NCBI GenBank assembly: GCA_002369295.1
Contig: DFDR01000033.1
Span: 1 to 25,895, forward strand
DNA from: Desulfovibrionaceae bacterium UBA3823
Lineage (GTDB): Bacteria; Desulfobacterota; Desulfovibrionia; Desulfovibrionales; Desulfovibrionaceae
Direction: 5' to 3'
Length of the DNA stretch: 25,895 nucleotides
Shown here piece after piece: positions 8,601 to 15,476 of the stretch. Position numbers and translations under genes: made by a program. Position 1 is the first letter of the stretch, and each line of letters begins with the position of its first letter. The notes under the pieces are model-generated. The model had not been told where the DNA came from. It saw only the letters and a program-made list of their open reading frames with translations, and made no database searches.

Positions 8601-8660
8601 AGGCTCCAGTCCCAGCGCCTTCCCGCCGGCCCCTTCCTCCGCCAGCAGTCCCGCTTCTAG
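5613..8660 (+). CDS. Exported clostripain-family (C11) cysteine peptidase, copy 2 (Asp-to-Asn at the S1 position)
   Basis: An in-frame ATG exists at 5544, but ATG 5613 is preferred. It has AAGGAG (5601-5606) six bases upstream and gives a clean signal peptide (LPAALLVACLLALLPAG, cleavage near ALS/QP). The 1015-residue product matches copies 1 and 3 along its whole length. Catalytic His161 lies in PWNHGGAW and Cys213 in SNMCLMAQ. Residue 211 is Asn (codon AAC, 6243-6245), where copies 1 and 3 and the family norm have Asp, so specificity for basic P1 residues may be altered. The His-Cys loop has Arg178 and Lys181 as possible self-cleavage sites. The beta-rich middle and two small C-terminal modules follow as in copy 1. 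It begins an operon: copy 3 starts nine bases after its stop. It is closer in sequence to copy 3 than to copy 1 by eye. Confidence 0.9.
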   Translation: MHLCPARQLPAALLVACLLALLPAGRALSQPAAQAEWTLMVYMCADNNLELQALVDLCEMEQSLPEGVEVAVLLDRSRGFAAQYGNWSGARLYRLRRPQPFDMRQASALRMGAALPPALASELLEDWGPVDMASPATLERFVKEAAARFPARRYVLVPWNHGGAWRAPLQDEDAGQGRPGKGTMSIQEFAEAARRGARSLPRGRFDIVISNMCLMAQLDIMAESASLADYAFACAPVEPGQSFDYLATLPLFGQGLGTEDILRRLVDVHQAFYRALPEEASHSAFRLAALPAATARRRALSGRLAQLAGTRFRELTRAAAYASRQGGDLMEEFFNSGRSGYFSLEIFDWFDLLEADVPDAPRAETAALRQALADVVLHTASFPEQGLSRGLTLYHPLLRAHDHPGYLQTAFARESGLAGYFEALWQAQDTLGATSPRIERIAVGIPRLKPRRGGASDADFDIVPADRLDPFTQTSVKFDVTGAGILMTRLLQYEKRGTDFFLQSLQLVADRSDRRQAGAGGVLKRISPVYPDGTTTFVREMGTVYKLTNGMESASVTISNLAVSRGRDNLSFAWGLYQSPETGGRELLVRLAFSNQTRMAKPQAQAIHTDAQGRPVGMSQIILQPSGTIRPCVEVLDSTKNFDLRRVFGKPLPLSTGRLFFYLDMLDEGSEVGNFIMATTMNGRSGIGLSPALRVRQNPELAAMAAEARDRGAMALAGRYAMVRLGASAEGLQVLPSFQTLEIQPGLPLPRFVFRDAGRETGSGLCDWRPEGMPQLVLFTRPTMAHQPLGDHVETWYLFLKNHGAGRIWYGIGMGDGARWAFVPPEQYQPGLLEGVWTGPRERWEFRSGTVRLDYRGQHGTGSFTLRDNVMACTGMPSSEYAVWLDREQDRLYLMSREKRISELKREGAARPAPQPEAQPGIAAPALAGVWLSAGQPQARLVIAPVPGTPFLNVYASLQGQHLCACTTALGQNALLATCSDGWQERIPFAFSGAQLRLQSQRLPAGPFLRQQSRF

Positions 8661-8669
8661 GAGTCCGCC

Positions 8670-11600
8670 ATGCACCTTGCGCGCCCGCTTCGGCACCTTC
8701 TGACCCCCGTCGCCGCCCTCTTCCTTCTCCTCCTGCTCCCTGCCCTGCCGGCCTGTGAGGAAGCCCTCGCAGCCCCTGCCCCGCAGGCGGAGTGGACGCT
8801 TCTGTACTACATCAGCGCAGACAACGACATCGAAAACGACGCGCTCATCGACCTTGCCGAAATGGAGCAGGCCCTCCCTGCGGGGGTGGAAGTCGTCTTT
8901 CTCATCGACCGCGCCAAGGGCTACTCCAAACTCTTCGGCGACTGGACGGGCACCCGGCTCTACCGCATGCGCAGGGCAGCCCCCTTCGACATGCGCGGGG
9001 CGGCCAGCCACCGGCGGGGATCGCCCCTGCCCGCGGGGCTGGCATCGGAGCTCATCGCCGACTGGGGCGAGGCGGACATGGCCGATCCCGCCACGCTCGT
9101 GCGCTTCATCCGGGAGACCGCCTCCCGCTTCCCGGCCAAGCGCTATGCGCTCGTGCCCTGGAACCACGGCGGCACCTGGACAACCCTGCTGCTCGACGAG
9201 GACGGCGGCAAGGGCAAGCCCGGCAGGGGAAGCATGAGCATCCAGGACTTCGCGGCTGGCGCCAGGCAGGGCGCTGCGGTTCTGCCCCGGCAGCGCTTCG
9301 ACCTTGTCGTCTACGACATGTGCCTCATGGGCCAGCTCGACGTCATGGCCGAAACGGCCGCCGTGGCCGACTACGCCGCGGCCTGCGCGCCCGTGGAGCC
9401 GACCCAGAGCCTCGACTACCTCTCCACCCTGCCGCTCTTCGGCCAGGGGCTTGGCACCAGGGAGCTTGTGAAGCGCCTCGTCGAGATCAACGCAGCCTAC
9501 TACCGCGCCCTTCCCGAAGAGGCCTCCTTCACGGCCTGCGATCTCTCCCGCATGCCCGAAGTGCTGGACCGCCTGCGCAGCCTGTCGGCAGGGCTCGCCG
9601 CCCTGGCCGGCAAGCGCTTCAAGGAGTTTACGCGCGCGGCCTGCTACGCCTCCCGCCAGGGCGGCGACCTCATGGACGAGATTTTCAAGCGCGAGCGCCA
9701 CGGCCTGTTTGCCCTGGAGATCCACGACTGGCTGGACCTTTTGGAAAACGAAGTGCCCGATGCCCCCGGGGAGGCCATCCGGGCCCTGCGCCAGTCCCTG
9801 GCCGGCCTGGTCGTCAAGACGGACGCCTCGCCCGACGCCAGCCTCAGCCGGGGGATGACGCTCTACCATCCCCTCAGAAGGGCTTTCCTGCGTCCCGAGT
9901 ACGCCAAGACAGACTTTGCCCGCGCCTCGGGGCTTGCCGCCTACTTCGACGCCCTCTTCCGGGCCCAGGACACGCTTGGCAATGCCAAGCCCCGGGTCTC
10001 GAACATCGCCGTCGGCATGCCGCGCCTGAAGCCCGGCCGCGACGGCAGCGGAGGCGACGCCGACTTCGACATCGAGCCGACGGCCCAGCTCACGCCCTTC
10101 ACCCAGACGGCGGTCAAGTTCGACGTCACGGGTTCCGGCATCCTCATGACCCGCCTGCTCCAGTACGAAAAGCACGGCAAGGACTACCTCATCAACTCGA
10201 GCCAGATTGTGACCGACCAGCTCCGGCGCAGCCATCCCCGGGCCGGCGGCCTGCTCAGCCGCATCAGCCCCGTCTATCCCGACGGCACGACAACGATCGT
10301 GCGGGAGATGGGCGGCGTCTACAAGCTCTCCAACGGCAGAGAGACGGTTACAGCCACCGTCGAGAACATCTCCGTCTCCAGCTCCCTGCAGGAGAACGTC
10401 TCCACGGTCTGGGGGCTCTACAGCTCGCCGGACACCGGCGGCAGGGAGCTGCTCGTCAAGCTCCTCTTCTCCAATCATCTGCGCACGCTCGTCAAGGCCA
10501 TCGCCTACCAGACCGACGTCTGGGGACGCACCGTTGCCAGCCAGATCCATCTCAGGAGCAACGGCACCCTGCGCCCCGCCATCGACGTGCTCGACAGCTC
10601 CCAGCAGTTCAAGGGGCGCCGGGTCTACGGCAAGCCGATTTCCCTCGCCACGGGCGCGCTTTTCATCACCGTGGACATGCTGGACGAGGGCGCCGAGGCC
10701 GGCAACTTCATCATCGCCACCACCATGAACGGCCAGAACGGCGTCGGCCTGAGCAAGGCCCTGCCCGTGCGGCGCAGCCCCGAACAGGTAGCCATGGCAG
10801 AGCGTGCGCGCCGGGAGGGAGGCCAGGCCCTGGCGGGGCGCTTCGCCATGGTCCGCTACGCCACCACGACCGGAGGCCTGAAGGTGCTGCCGACCTTCCA
10901 GACCCTCGACATCATCCCCCAGCGTCCCGCGGCGCGCTTCGTCTTCCGCGAAAAGGGCCGGGAGACCGGCTCCGGCCTGGTGGACTGGCGCCCCTACGGC
11001 ATTCCCCAGCTTTCCCTCTTCAAGCGGCCCACCAAGATGAACGCGCCTTTCGGCGAGCACGTCCAGACCTGGTACGCCTTCCTGGACGGCCAGGGGCCCG
11101 GACGCATCTGGTGGTTCATCGGCATGGGCGACGGCAGGCGCTGGGCCCTCGTGCCCATCGAGCAGTACCAGGACGGCTTCCTTGAAGGCGTCTGGAGCAG
11201 CGACAAGGAGCGCTGGGAGTTCCGGGGCCAGACCGTGCGCCTCGCCTACATGGGCCAGCGCGGCGACGGCACCTTCTCCCTCAGGGAGAACGTCCTCTCC
11301 TGCACCGGCATGCCCTCGCCCGAGTACGCTCTCTACTTCGACCGCAGGCAGAACACGCTCTACATGCTGTCGAGCGACAATCGCCTTTCCGTGCTCAGGC
11401 GCGAAGGCGCGGCAGGTCCCCAGCTTCCGCAGCGGCCGCAGCCGAACCCCCAGCCCCAGCGCGTTCCCGCGGCAGCCGAGCTGGCCGGCAGCTGGCACGC
11501 AGCCGACCCCATGGTGCCGGCACGCCTCGACATCGTTCCCGTGGCCGGCACGCCCTACCTCAACATCTACTACGCCTACCGGGGCCAGCAGGTCTGGGCC

Positions 11601-11741
11601 TGCACGGCTGCCATCAGCGGAAGCGAACTGCTCGCCACCTTCAGCGACGGCTCCCGGGAGCGCATGCGCTACGTCTTCGCCGGCGGGGCGCTGGTGCTCG
11701 ACTCGAGGCGCATCCACGTTCAGGGCTTCATCCGGGACTAG
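8670..11741 (+). CDS. Exported clostripain-family (C11) cysteine peptidase, copy 3
   Basis: ATG 8670 follows AGGAG (8659-8663), which overlaps the stop of copy 2, so the two are probably translationally coupled. The 1023-residue product starts with a strongly hydrophobic signal (LLTPVAALFLLLLLPALPAC). Cys29 sits in LPAC, a poor lipobox (Pro at -2), so it could be a lipoprotein or could be cut by signal peptidase I near ALA/AP. The C11 domain begins AEWTLLYYISADND. Catalytic His166 is in PWNHGGTW and Cys218 in YDMCLMGQ, with Asp216 at the S1 position. Lys181, Lys183 and Arg186 lie 15-20 residues after His166, close to the spacing of the activating Lys in the characterised PmC11 peptidase. The long beta region and the two small C-terminal modules (LEGVW, LAGSW) match the other copies. 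A DUF2628-like gene follows after two bases. Confidence 0.9.
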   Translation: MHLARPLRHLLTPVAALFLLLLLPALPACEEALAAPAPQAEWTLLYYISADNDIENDALIDLAEMEQALPAGVEVVFLIDRAKGYSKLFGDWTGTRLYRMRRAAPFDMRGAASHRRGSPLPAGLASELIADWGEADMADPATLVRFIRETASRFPAKRYALVPWNHGGTWTTLLLDEDGGKGKPGRGSMSIQDFAAGARQGAAVLPRQRFDLVVYDMCLMGQLDVMAETAAVADYAAACAPVEPTQSLDYLSTLPLFGQGLGTRELVKRLVEINAAYYRALPEEASFTACDLSRMPEVLDRLRSLSAGLAALAGKRFKEFTRAACYASRQGGDLMDEIFKRERHGLFALEIHDWLDLLENEVPDAPGEAIRALRQSLAGLVVKTDASPDASLSRGMTLYHPLRRAFLRPEYAKTDFARASGLAAYFDALFRAQDTLGNAKPRVSNIAVGMPRLKPGRDGSGGDADFDIEPTAQLTPFTQTAVKFDVTGSGILMTRLLQYEKHGKDYLINSSQIVTDQLRRSHPRAGGLLSRISPVYPDGTTTIVREMGGVYKLSNGRETVTATVENISVSSSLQENVSTVWGLYSSPDTGGRELLVKLLFSNHLRTLVKAIAYQTDVWGRTVASQIHLRSNGTLRPAIDVLDSSQQFKGRRVYGKPISLATGALFITVDMLDEGAEAGNFIIATTMNGQNGVGLSKALPVRRSPEQVAMAERARREGGQALAGRFAMVRYATTTGGLKVLPTFQTLDIIPQRPAARFVFREKGRETGSGLVDWRPYGIPQLSLFKRPTKMNAPFGEHVQTWYAFLDGQGPGRIWWFIGMGDGRRWALVPIEQYQDGFLEGVWSSDKERWEFRGQTVRLAYMGQRGDGTFSLRENVLSCTGMPSPEYALYFDRRQNTLYMLSSDNRLSVLRREGAAGPQLPQRPQPNPQPQRVPAAAELAGSWHAADPMVPARLDIVPVAGTPYLNIYYAYRGQQVWACTAAISGSELLATFSDGSRERMRYVFAGGALVLDSRRIHVQGFIRD

Positions 11742-11743
11742 CC

Positions 11744-12163
11744 ATGGATGAGCGCACCGCTCGCGTGCGGCAGGAAAGGCCGCTGCCTGACGGCCTGGCC
11801 GAGATGCCGGGGCGCCTCGGGACCCGGATGCGCCTCGTGCACGAGACCTTCCAGGAAACGGCCCTGCTGGGGCTCCCCGTCTACAGGACGCCCCGGGGAA
11901 GGTTCAACATCCTCAACTGGTGGGCCTTCTTCCTAGGGCCCCTGTGCTATCTGCAGCCGGGGATGGTGCGCAAGTGCGCAGCCATGTGCGCGGCCGTCTT
12001 CGCCTGGAACTTCCTGGTGGTGCTGGCAGAGCACGCCACAGGCCTTTCCTCCTGCCCGGCCGTGGACAATCTCATGGGCTGGATGATCAACGTTCACGCC
12101 TTCTTTGCCTATTATTACGATCTGTACCGCGCCAAGGTGCTGCGCCGGCCGTTCTGGTGGTAG
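11744..12163 (+). CDS. Small DUF2628-like inner-membrane protein
   Basis: The ATG lies two bases after the stop of peptidase copy 3, with no good ribosome site of its own, so translational coupling is likely. The 139-residue product has a charged N-terminus and then FNILNWWAFFLGPLCYL (residues 54-70), the hallmark of DUF2628-type proteins (F-N-x-W-A-F-F-x-G-P). Membrane segments lie at about residues 57-70, 77-97 and 108-125. The function of the family is unknown. Its place at the end of the protease operon hints at a role in their export, anchoring or control, but this is inference. A later start cannot be excluded. Confidence 0.75.
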   Translation: MDERTARVRQERPLPDGLAEMPGRLGTRMRLVHETFQETALLGLPVYRTPRGRFNILNWWAFFLGPLCYLQPGMVRKCAAMCAAVFAWNFLVVLAEHATGLSSCPAVDNLMGWMINVHAFFAYYYDLYRAKVLRRPFWW

Positions 12164-12191
12164 CGCCCCTGCGCGGCAAAGGAGAGCAGAC

Positions 12192-14019
12192 ATGGCACGA
12201 CGCAGCAGCAGCGCAAGCACCCAGACAGGCAGGACCGGCGACAAGGCCGGCCGGGACGCACCCGCCGATCCCCGGAGCCGGTACCGCATCTTCCCGGAAA
12301 AGTGCCGAGGCGGCTTTAAGGCCCTCACCCGCGTCGAGGAGACGGACCCGGAGACAGGCAAGACTGTTGAACGCATCGAGGACTGGGGCTTTGCCACCAA
12401 GGACGGCTTCTTCATGCCGGGCGAACTCTACTGGGAAACGCCGGAAAGGGAGCGCAGGCGGCTGATCTTTCCCTTGGACTGGGATCTTCGGGAACTGGAG
12501 AGCGTGCGCGCCAGCCAGCGCGTCGGCAAAAGGCCGCAGATGCCGGCAGACGATCCCGAGAAGCCCGAAGCAAGCCGGCTCTTCGGGGACGTGTGGCTGC
12601 TCGAACAGGCCACAAAGGCGACCGGCCTGGACGAAGATCTTGCCGAAGCCTTCGAGGAGGACGAAACGCTTGCCGACGACCTGCTCGCGACGGCCATGTT
12701 CCTTGCCGCCGGCCATGGCCCCCTGCGCAGATGCAGCACTGGCACCGCGTCCGCGCCATGCGCCTCCACTTTCCTCTGAAGCTGGAGCACATCGAGCAGA
12801 CAGGCTCGTTCTGCAGCGCCCGGGCCATCGAGGAATTCTACCGCCTGCGCGCAGCCAGGCTCGCCGGCCGGCACTGCATCGCCGTCGAGACCTCGGTCCG
12901 TGCGGAGCTTGACGCCCCTTCAGGGCTGCGTCTCGCCGTGGGCATGGAAGGCTCGTTCGAGCGCATACCCAAGGTGGACGTCTATGCCATGGAAGACGGC
13001 ATGCCGGTCTTCTCGCACGCCTTCCTCCACTCGAGACGCTTCGGCGCGGATCTGGCCGAAGCCATGCTCGGCGAGATCGCCAAGGCAGGCCTGGAGGGCA
13101 CGCCGCTGGTGACGACGCTCGGCGCCGAGGACGTGCGTCGCCTGGCTAGGCTGGTGCGCCAGGGCGCCCCTCTCGTCATGCCCACGGACCTGCATCAGCC
13201 GCACGTGGCCAGGGCTTTGCGGCGCTTCCCTCCGGACGGCTTGCTTCGAGAGAGCATGGAGCTCGAGTGCAGCAGCCTCTTCAACACCGTTCTCTGGCAC
13301 AGACAGTTTGCCATCGACAGAAACTATGCCGTCATCGACGACACAAGCGGCAAAGAGCGCATGCTCAACCTGCATATCTTCTATGACGATTTGATTAACT
13401 TTTCATTAAAAAATGATTCTATTAAATCATTTTTTTATCGTAAATCGAGCTTAGAATCAATTCTTAATAATGCAACAAAAATTGAAAGCGACGATCTTTC
13501 AGAATATGATGACGAAATTTTTGACATTGAATACGATGAAAAGCGTAAACTTATTAAAATTTTTCAACATATAATAATGTTGCAACCAATGAACACAGAT
13601 TTTCTGGCCTATACACTGTTACAACAACGCCTGTGGTCAAATATAACTCGCCAAAGATTCTGGAAATAGTCAATCTTGCCTACGAAAAAACAACCTCGTG
13701 CGAAGCGATGTTCGCCCGCTGCTACGATGACGTGGACAACCGGAAGCTCCTCGACCTGCACAAGGAGGTCTTCCATCTGCTGGTCTTTCTCGCCCAGTCG
13801 CTGCTGGCCTTTCTAGAGGCCGTGCGCAGGGAGAAGCTGGCCGCGCGCTACAGGAGCGTTGCCGACATGCTCGGCGAGATGCAGGACATACGCCTAGTAG
13901 AGCACGAGAAGGGCAAGCCGGCCATCACCGTCCTCACCGACAGGCAGCGCGCCGTCTGCTGGGCTTTCGACTTCGAGTGCCCGGATCTCTGCCCGCCGCC
14001 CCAGCGAACCCGCTGGTAG
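12192..14019 (+). pseudogene. IS1634-like (IS4-group) transposase-derived gene, frameshifted twice
   Basis: ATG 12192 has AAAGGAGAG just upstream. Three successive reading frames together give one ~600-residue protein of the usual length for this family: 12192-~12730, ~12731-13669, and ~13633-14019. Family-like blocks appear in order: LLEQATKATGLDEDLAEAF, then MFLAAGHGPLRRMQHWHRV across the first frame change, then IPKVDVYAMEDGMPVF, and finally SCEAMFARCYDDVDNRKL and LTDRQRAVCWAFDF. The first change needs a -1 shift near 12725-12733; the second lies near 13640-13670. Two of the three catalytic acids appear lost: the first-Asp block reads IAVETSVRAEL (Glu for Asp) and the second reads LVTTLGAED (Thr for Asp). 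The last Glu may remain (CEAMF). No terminal inverted repeats or target duplication were found, and it sits only 28 bases after the protease operon. A decayed or once-domesticated transposase is most likely. Confidence 0.7.
13381..13660. other. AT-rich patch inside the transposase-derived gene
   Basis: Counting bases by hand over 13381-13620 gives 64 G or C in 240, about 27%, against roughly 55-65% on both sides. The open frame (phase of 12731) passes into the patch without a break, near residues NLHIFYDD. The patch encodes the expected region between the second catalytic block and the final Glu, but with Lys, Ile, Asn and Ser typical of AT-rich coding. Confidence 0.85.
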
Positions 14020-14219
14020 GCCTGACCGACATCCCCGTCTCCGGCGTCTGCGGAACTGCCGGCCCAACAGCGCCGGCCCCCGCCTTCGCAGGCAGGCAAA
14101 GGCGGCCGCGCTCCTCTTTCCGGCGGCATCGCTGTCCTTGCGCTTGGCACCTCTGCCCGCCCCCCCTGCGGGGGCAAGGTTGCGGCCGCCTTGCGCACGC
14201 AGCGTCCGGCTGCCGGGTC

Positions 14220-14253
14220 AAAAAATGAAAAGGCGGACTCCGGAGAGTCCGCC
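14220..14253 (-). terminator. Intrinsic terminator of the rplM-rpsI operon
   Basis: GGCGGACTC (14232-14240) and GAGTCCGCC (14245-14253) form a perfect 9-bp stem around CGGA. Read on the minus strand it is followed by TTTTCATTTTTT. It lies about 40 bases after the rpsI stop. The remaining gap to the transposase remnant (14020-14219) is GC-rich; it holds only a weak stem GCCCCC/GGGGGC (14159-14175) and nothing else I can name. Confidence 0.9.
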
Positions 14254-14292
14254 GATATTTCTGGCAGGCAGGCCCTGCGGCCTACAGGGATA

Positions 14293-14685
14293 TTAACGCT
14301 TGCTGTACTGGTAGCGGGCGCGGGCAGCGCGCAGGCCGTACTTCTTGCGTTCCTTCTTGCGGGAGTCGCGGGTCAGGAAGCCAGCCTTCTTGAGCACGCC
14401 GCGCAGGGAGGGATCAAGCACGAGCAGGGCGCGGCTGATGCCGTGGCGAACAGCCTCGGCCTGGCCGGCGGTGCCACCGCCGCAGACGTTGACGCGCACT
14501 TCAAGCTTGTCTTCCATGTTGGTCAGCTTGAGGGGCTGGCAGACAACCATCTGCAGGGTCTTGCGGTTGAAGTACTCCTGGTAGGGACGGCCGTTCACGA
14601 CGATATTGCCGGAGCCGGCGTACAGGCGGGTGCGGGCCGTGGCAGTCTTGCGGCGACCGGTGCCGTACTGAAATTTCTCGCTCAT
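14293..14685 (-). CDS. rpsI: 30S ribosomal protein S9 (uS9)
   Basis: The 130-residue product has the full S9 signature: [17 protein letters not shown] at the start, the central block [20 protein letters not shown], and the basic tail ending RARYQYSKR. The conserved C-terminal Lys-Arg reaches the ribosomal P site and contacts tRNA. ATG is preceded by AAGGAG at seven bases. The gene follows rplM by ten bases on the same strand, the standard bacterial arrangement, and the pair shares one terminator. Confidence 0.98.
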   Translation of the reverse strand: MSEKFQYGTGRRKTATARTRLYAGSGNIVVNGRPYQEYFNRKTLQMVVCQPLKLTNMEDKLEVRVNVCGGGTAGQAEAVRHGISRALLVLDPSLRGVLKKAGFLTRDSRKKERKKYGLRAARARYQYSKR

Positions 14686-14695
14686 CGTTCACTCC

Positions 14696-15130
14696 TTAGT
14701 AGGGCAGGGTCAGAGGCTGGGGGTTCTGGGCGGCATGCGGATGCTCGGGACCAGCGTAGACCTTGAGCTTCTTCAGCATGGCGCGGCCAAGCTTGTTCTT
14801 GGGCAGCATGCCGCGCACGGCGAACATGAGGGCGCGCTCAGGATGGGCGGCCAGCAGATCGCTCAGGTTGGTGGTCTTCAGGCCGCCGACCCAGCCGGAG
14901 TGGCGGCGGTACAGCTTGTTCTCCATCTTGGTGCCGGTGACTTTGACTTTCTCGCAGTTCACCACGACGATGCAGTCGCCGTTGTCCATGTGGGGAGCGA
15001 ATTCGGGCTTGTGCTTGCCACGCAGGCGGTGGGCGAGCTGGCTGGCCAGGCGGCCCAGAACCAGACCCTGGGCATCAACGACAAACCAGTCGTGTTTGAT
15101 GTCCTTCGGAGTGGGGCTGAAGGTCTTCAT
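14696..15130 (-). CDS. rplM: 50S ribosomal protein L13 (uL13)
   Basis: The open frame extends upstream to 15205, but ATG 15130 is the right start. It gives 144 residues beginning [15 protein letters not shown], the normal L13 length, and GGAG lies eight bases upstream. Conserved blocks are visible: [22 protein letters not shown] cut to its core [31 protein letters not shown] and [19 protein letters not shown]13 is an early-assembly protein of the large subunit that binds 23S rRNA. In E. coli it also represses its own operon, and a hairpin in the leader here (15148-15167) could serve a similar purpose. Confidence 0.98.
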   Translation of the reverse strand: MKTFSPTPKDIKHDWFVVDAQGLVLGRLASQLAHRLRGKHKPEFAPHMDNGDCIVVVNCEKVKVTGTKMENKLYRRHSGWVGGLKTTNLSDLLAAHPERALMFAVRGMLPKNKLGRAMLKKLKVYAGPEHPHAAQNPQPLTLPY

Positions 15131-15147
15131 GAGCTTGACTCCATAGT

Positions 15148-15167
15148 CCGCACGGCGAAGCGTGCGG
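15148..15167 (-). promoter_or_regulatory. Leader hairpin upstream of rplM
   Basis: CCGCACG (15148-15154) and CGTGCGG (15161-15167) form a perfect 7-bp stem with a six-base loop in the rplM leader mRNA, starting 17 bases before the ATG and just upstream of the ribosome site. A role in autogenous control by L13 is inference. Confidence 0.45.
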
Positions 15168-15268
15168 TAGGCAGAAATATTATTGCAGCCGCGCGCAGGG
15201 CGCACGGCAAAGAATTCCAGTGAGGACGCATCCGTCTAACGGGGTGACAGACTCGTCTTGAACGGCGA

Positions 15269-15297
15269 GTCTTATCCGCTTTTCCTCGGCTTGTCAA
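15269..15297 (-). promoter_or_regulatory. Probable promoter of rplM-rpsI
   Basis: Minus strand: a perfect -35 TTGACA (15297-15292), a 17-base spacer, and -10 TAAGAC (15274-15269). The -35 lies inside an inverted repeat CGGCTT-GAC-AAGCCG. The leader would be about 130 bases long. Confidence 0.55.
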
Positions 15298-15373
15298 GCC
15301 GAATGCCGAGAAAAATCGAGCCCGCGACGAGGCCGCGCAGGGCTTGCTCTGCCGTGGCAAGCACCCGAAAAGA

Positions 15374-15402
15374 TTGCCAAAGCAGTCATCGCGGCATAGC
15401 AT
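15374..15402 (+). promoter_or_regulatory. Probable promoter of the HD-domain gene
   Basis: TTGCCA (15374-15379), 17 bases, TAGCAT (15397-15402): five and four matches to the sigma-70 boxes with ideal spacing. It lies 75 bases before the ATG at 15477 and diverges from the rplM promoter. Confidence 0.5.
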
Positions 15403-15476
15403 CCTGTAAGGCGCTTCCGGCACTGCCTCAGCCGCAGGGCCGGCTGCCAGGGACTGCGCCCGAAGGAGAACCCACC

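Noticed and set aside
5559..11717. A 2052-codon stop-free frame on the minus strand, opposite peptidase copies 2 and 3
   Set aside because: It mirrors the codon pattern of two GC-rich paralogs, has no recognisable domain and no sensible start site, and is broken by nothing only because the plus-strand genes avoid the codons that would give stops. The plus-strand genes have motifs, signal peptides and ribosome sites.
12715..12735. Programmed -1 frameshift in the transposase
   Set aside because: No slippery heptamer is visible; the local sequence is CCCTGCGCAGATG. A mutation is simpler.
13633..14019. Stand-alone small gene
   Set aside because: Its sequence is the C-terminal part of the transposase family and follows on from the upstream frame, so it is a fragment and not a separate gene.
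12164..14219. Complete insertion sequence with terminal repeats
   Set aside because: No matching inverted ends or flanking direct repeats could be found, and only 28 bases separate the start from the previous gene.
14020..14219. tRNA or other structured RNA gene
   Set aside because: Only short GC stems are present and no cloverleaf can be drawn. No tRNA or rRNA was seen anywhere in the window.
15131..15205. N-terminal extension of L13
   Set aside because: It adds 25 residues foreign to L13 and covers the leader hairpin; ATG 15130 gives the standard length.
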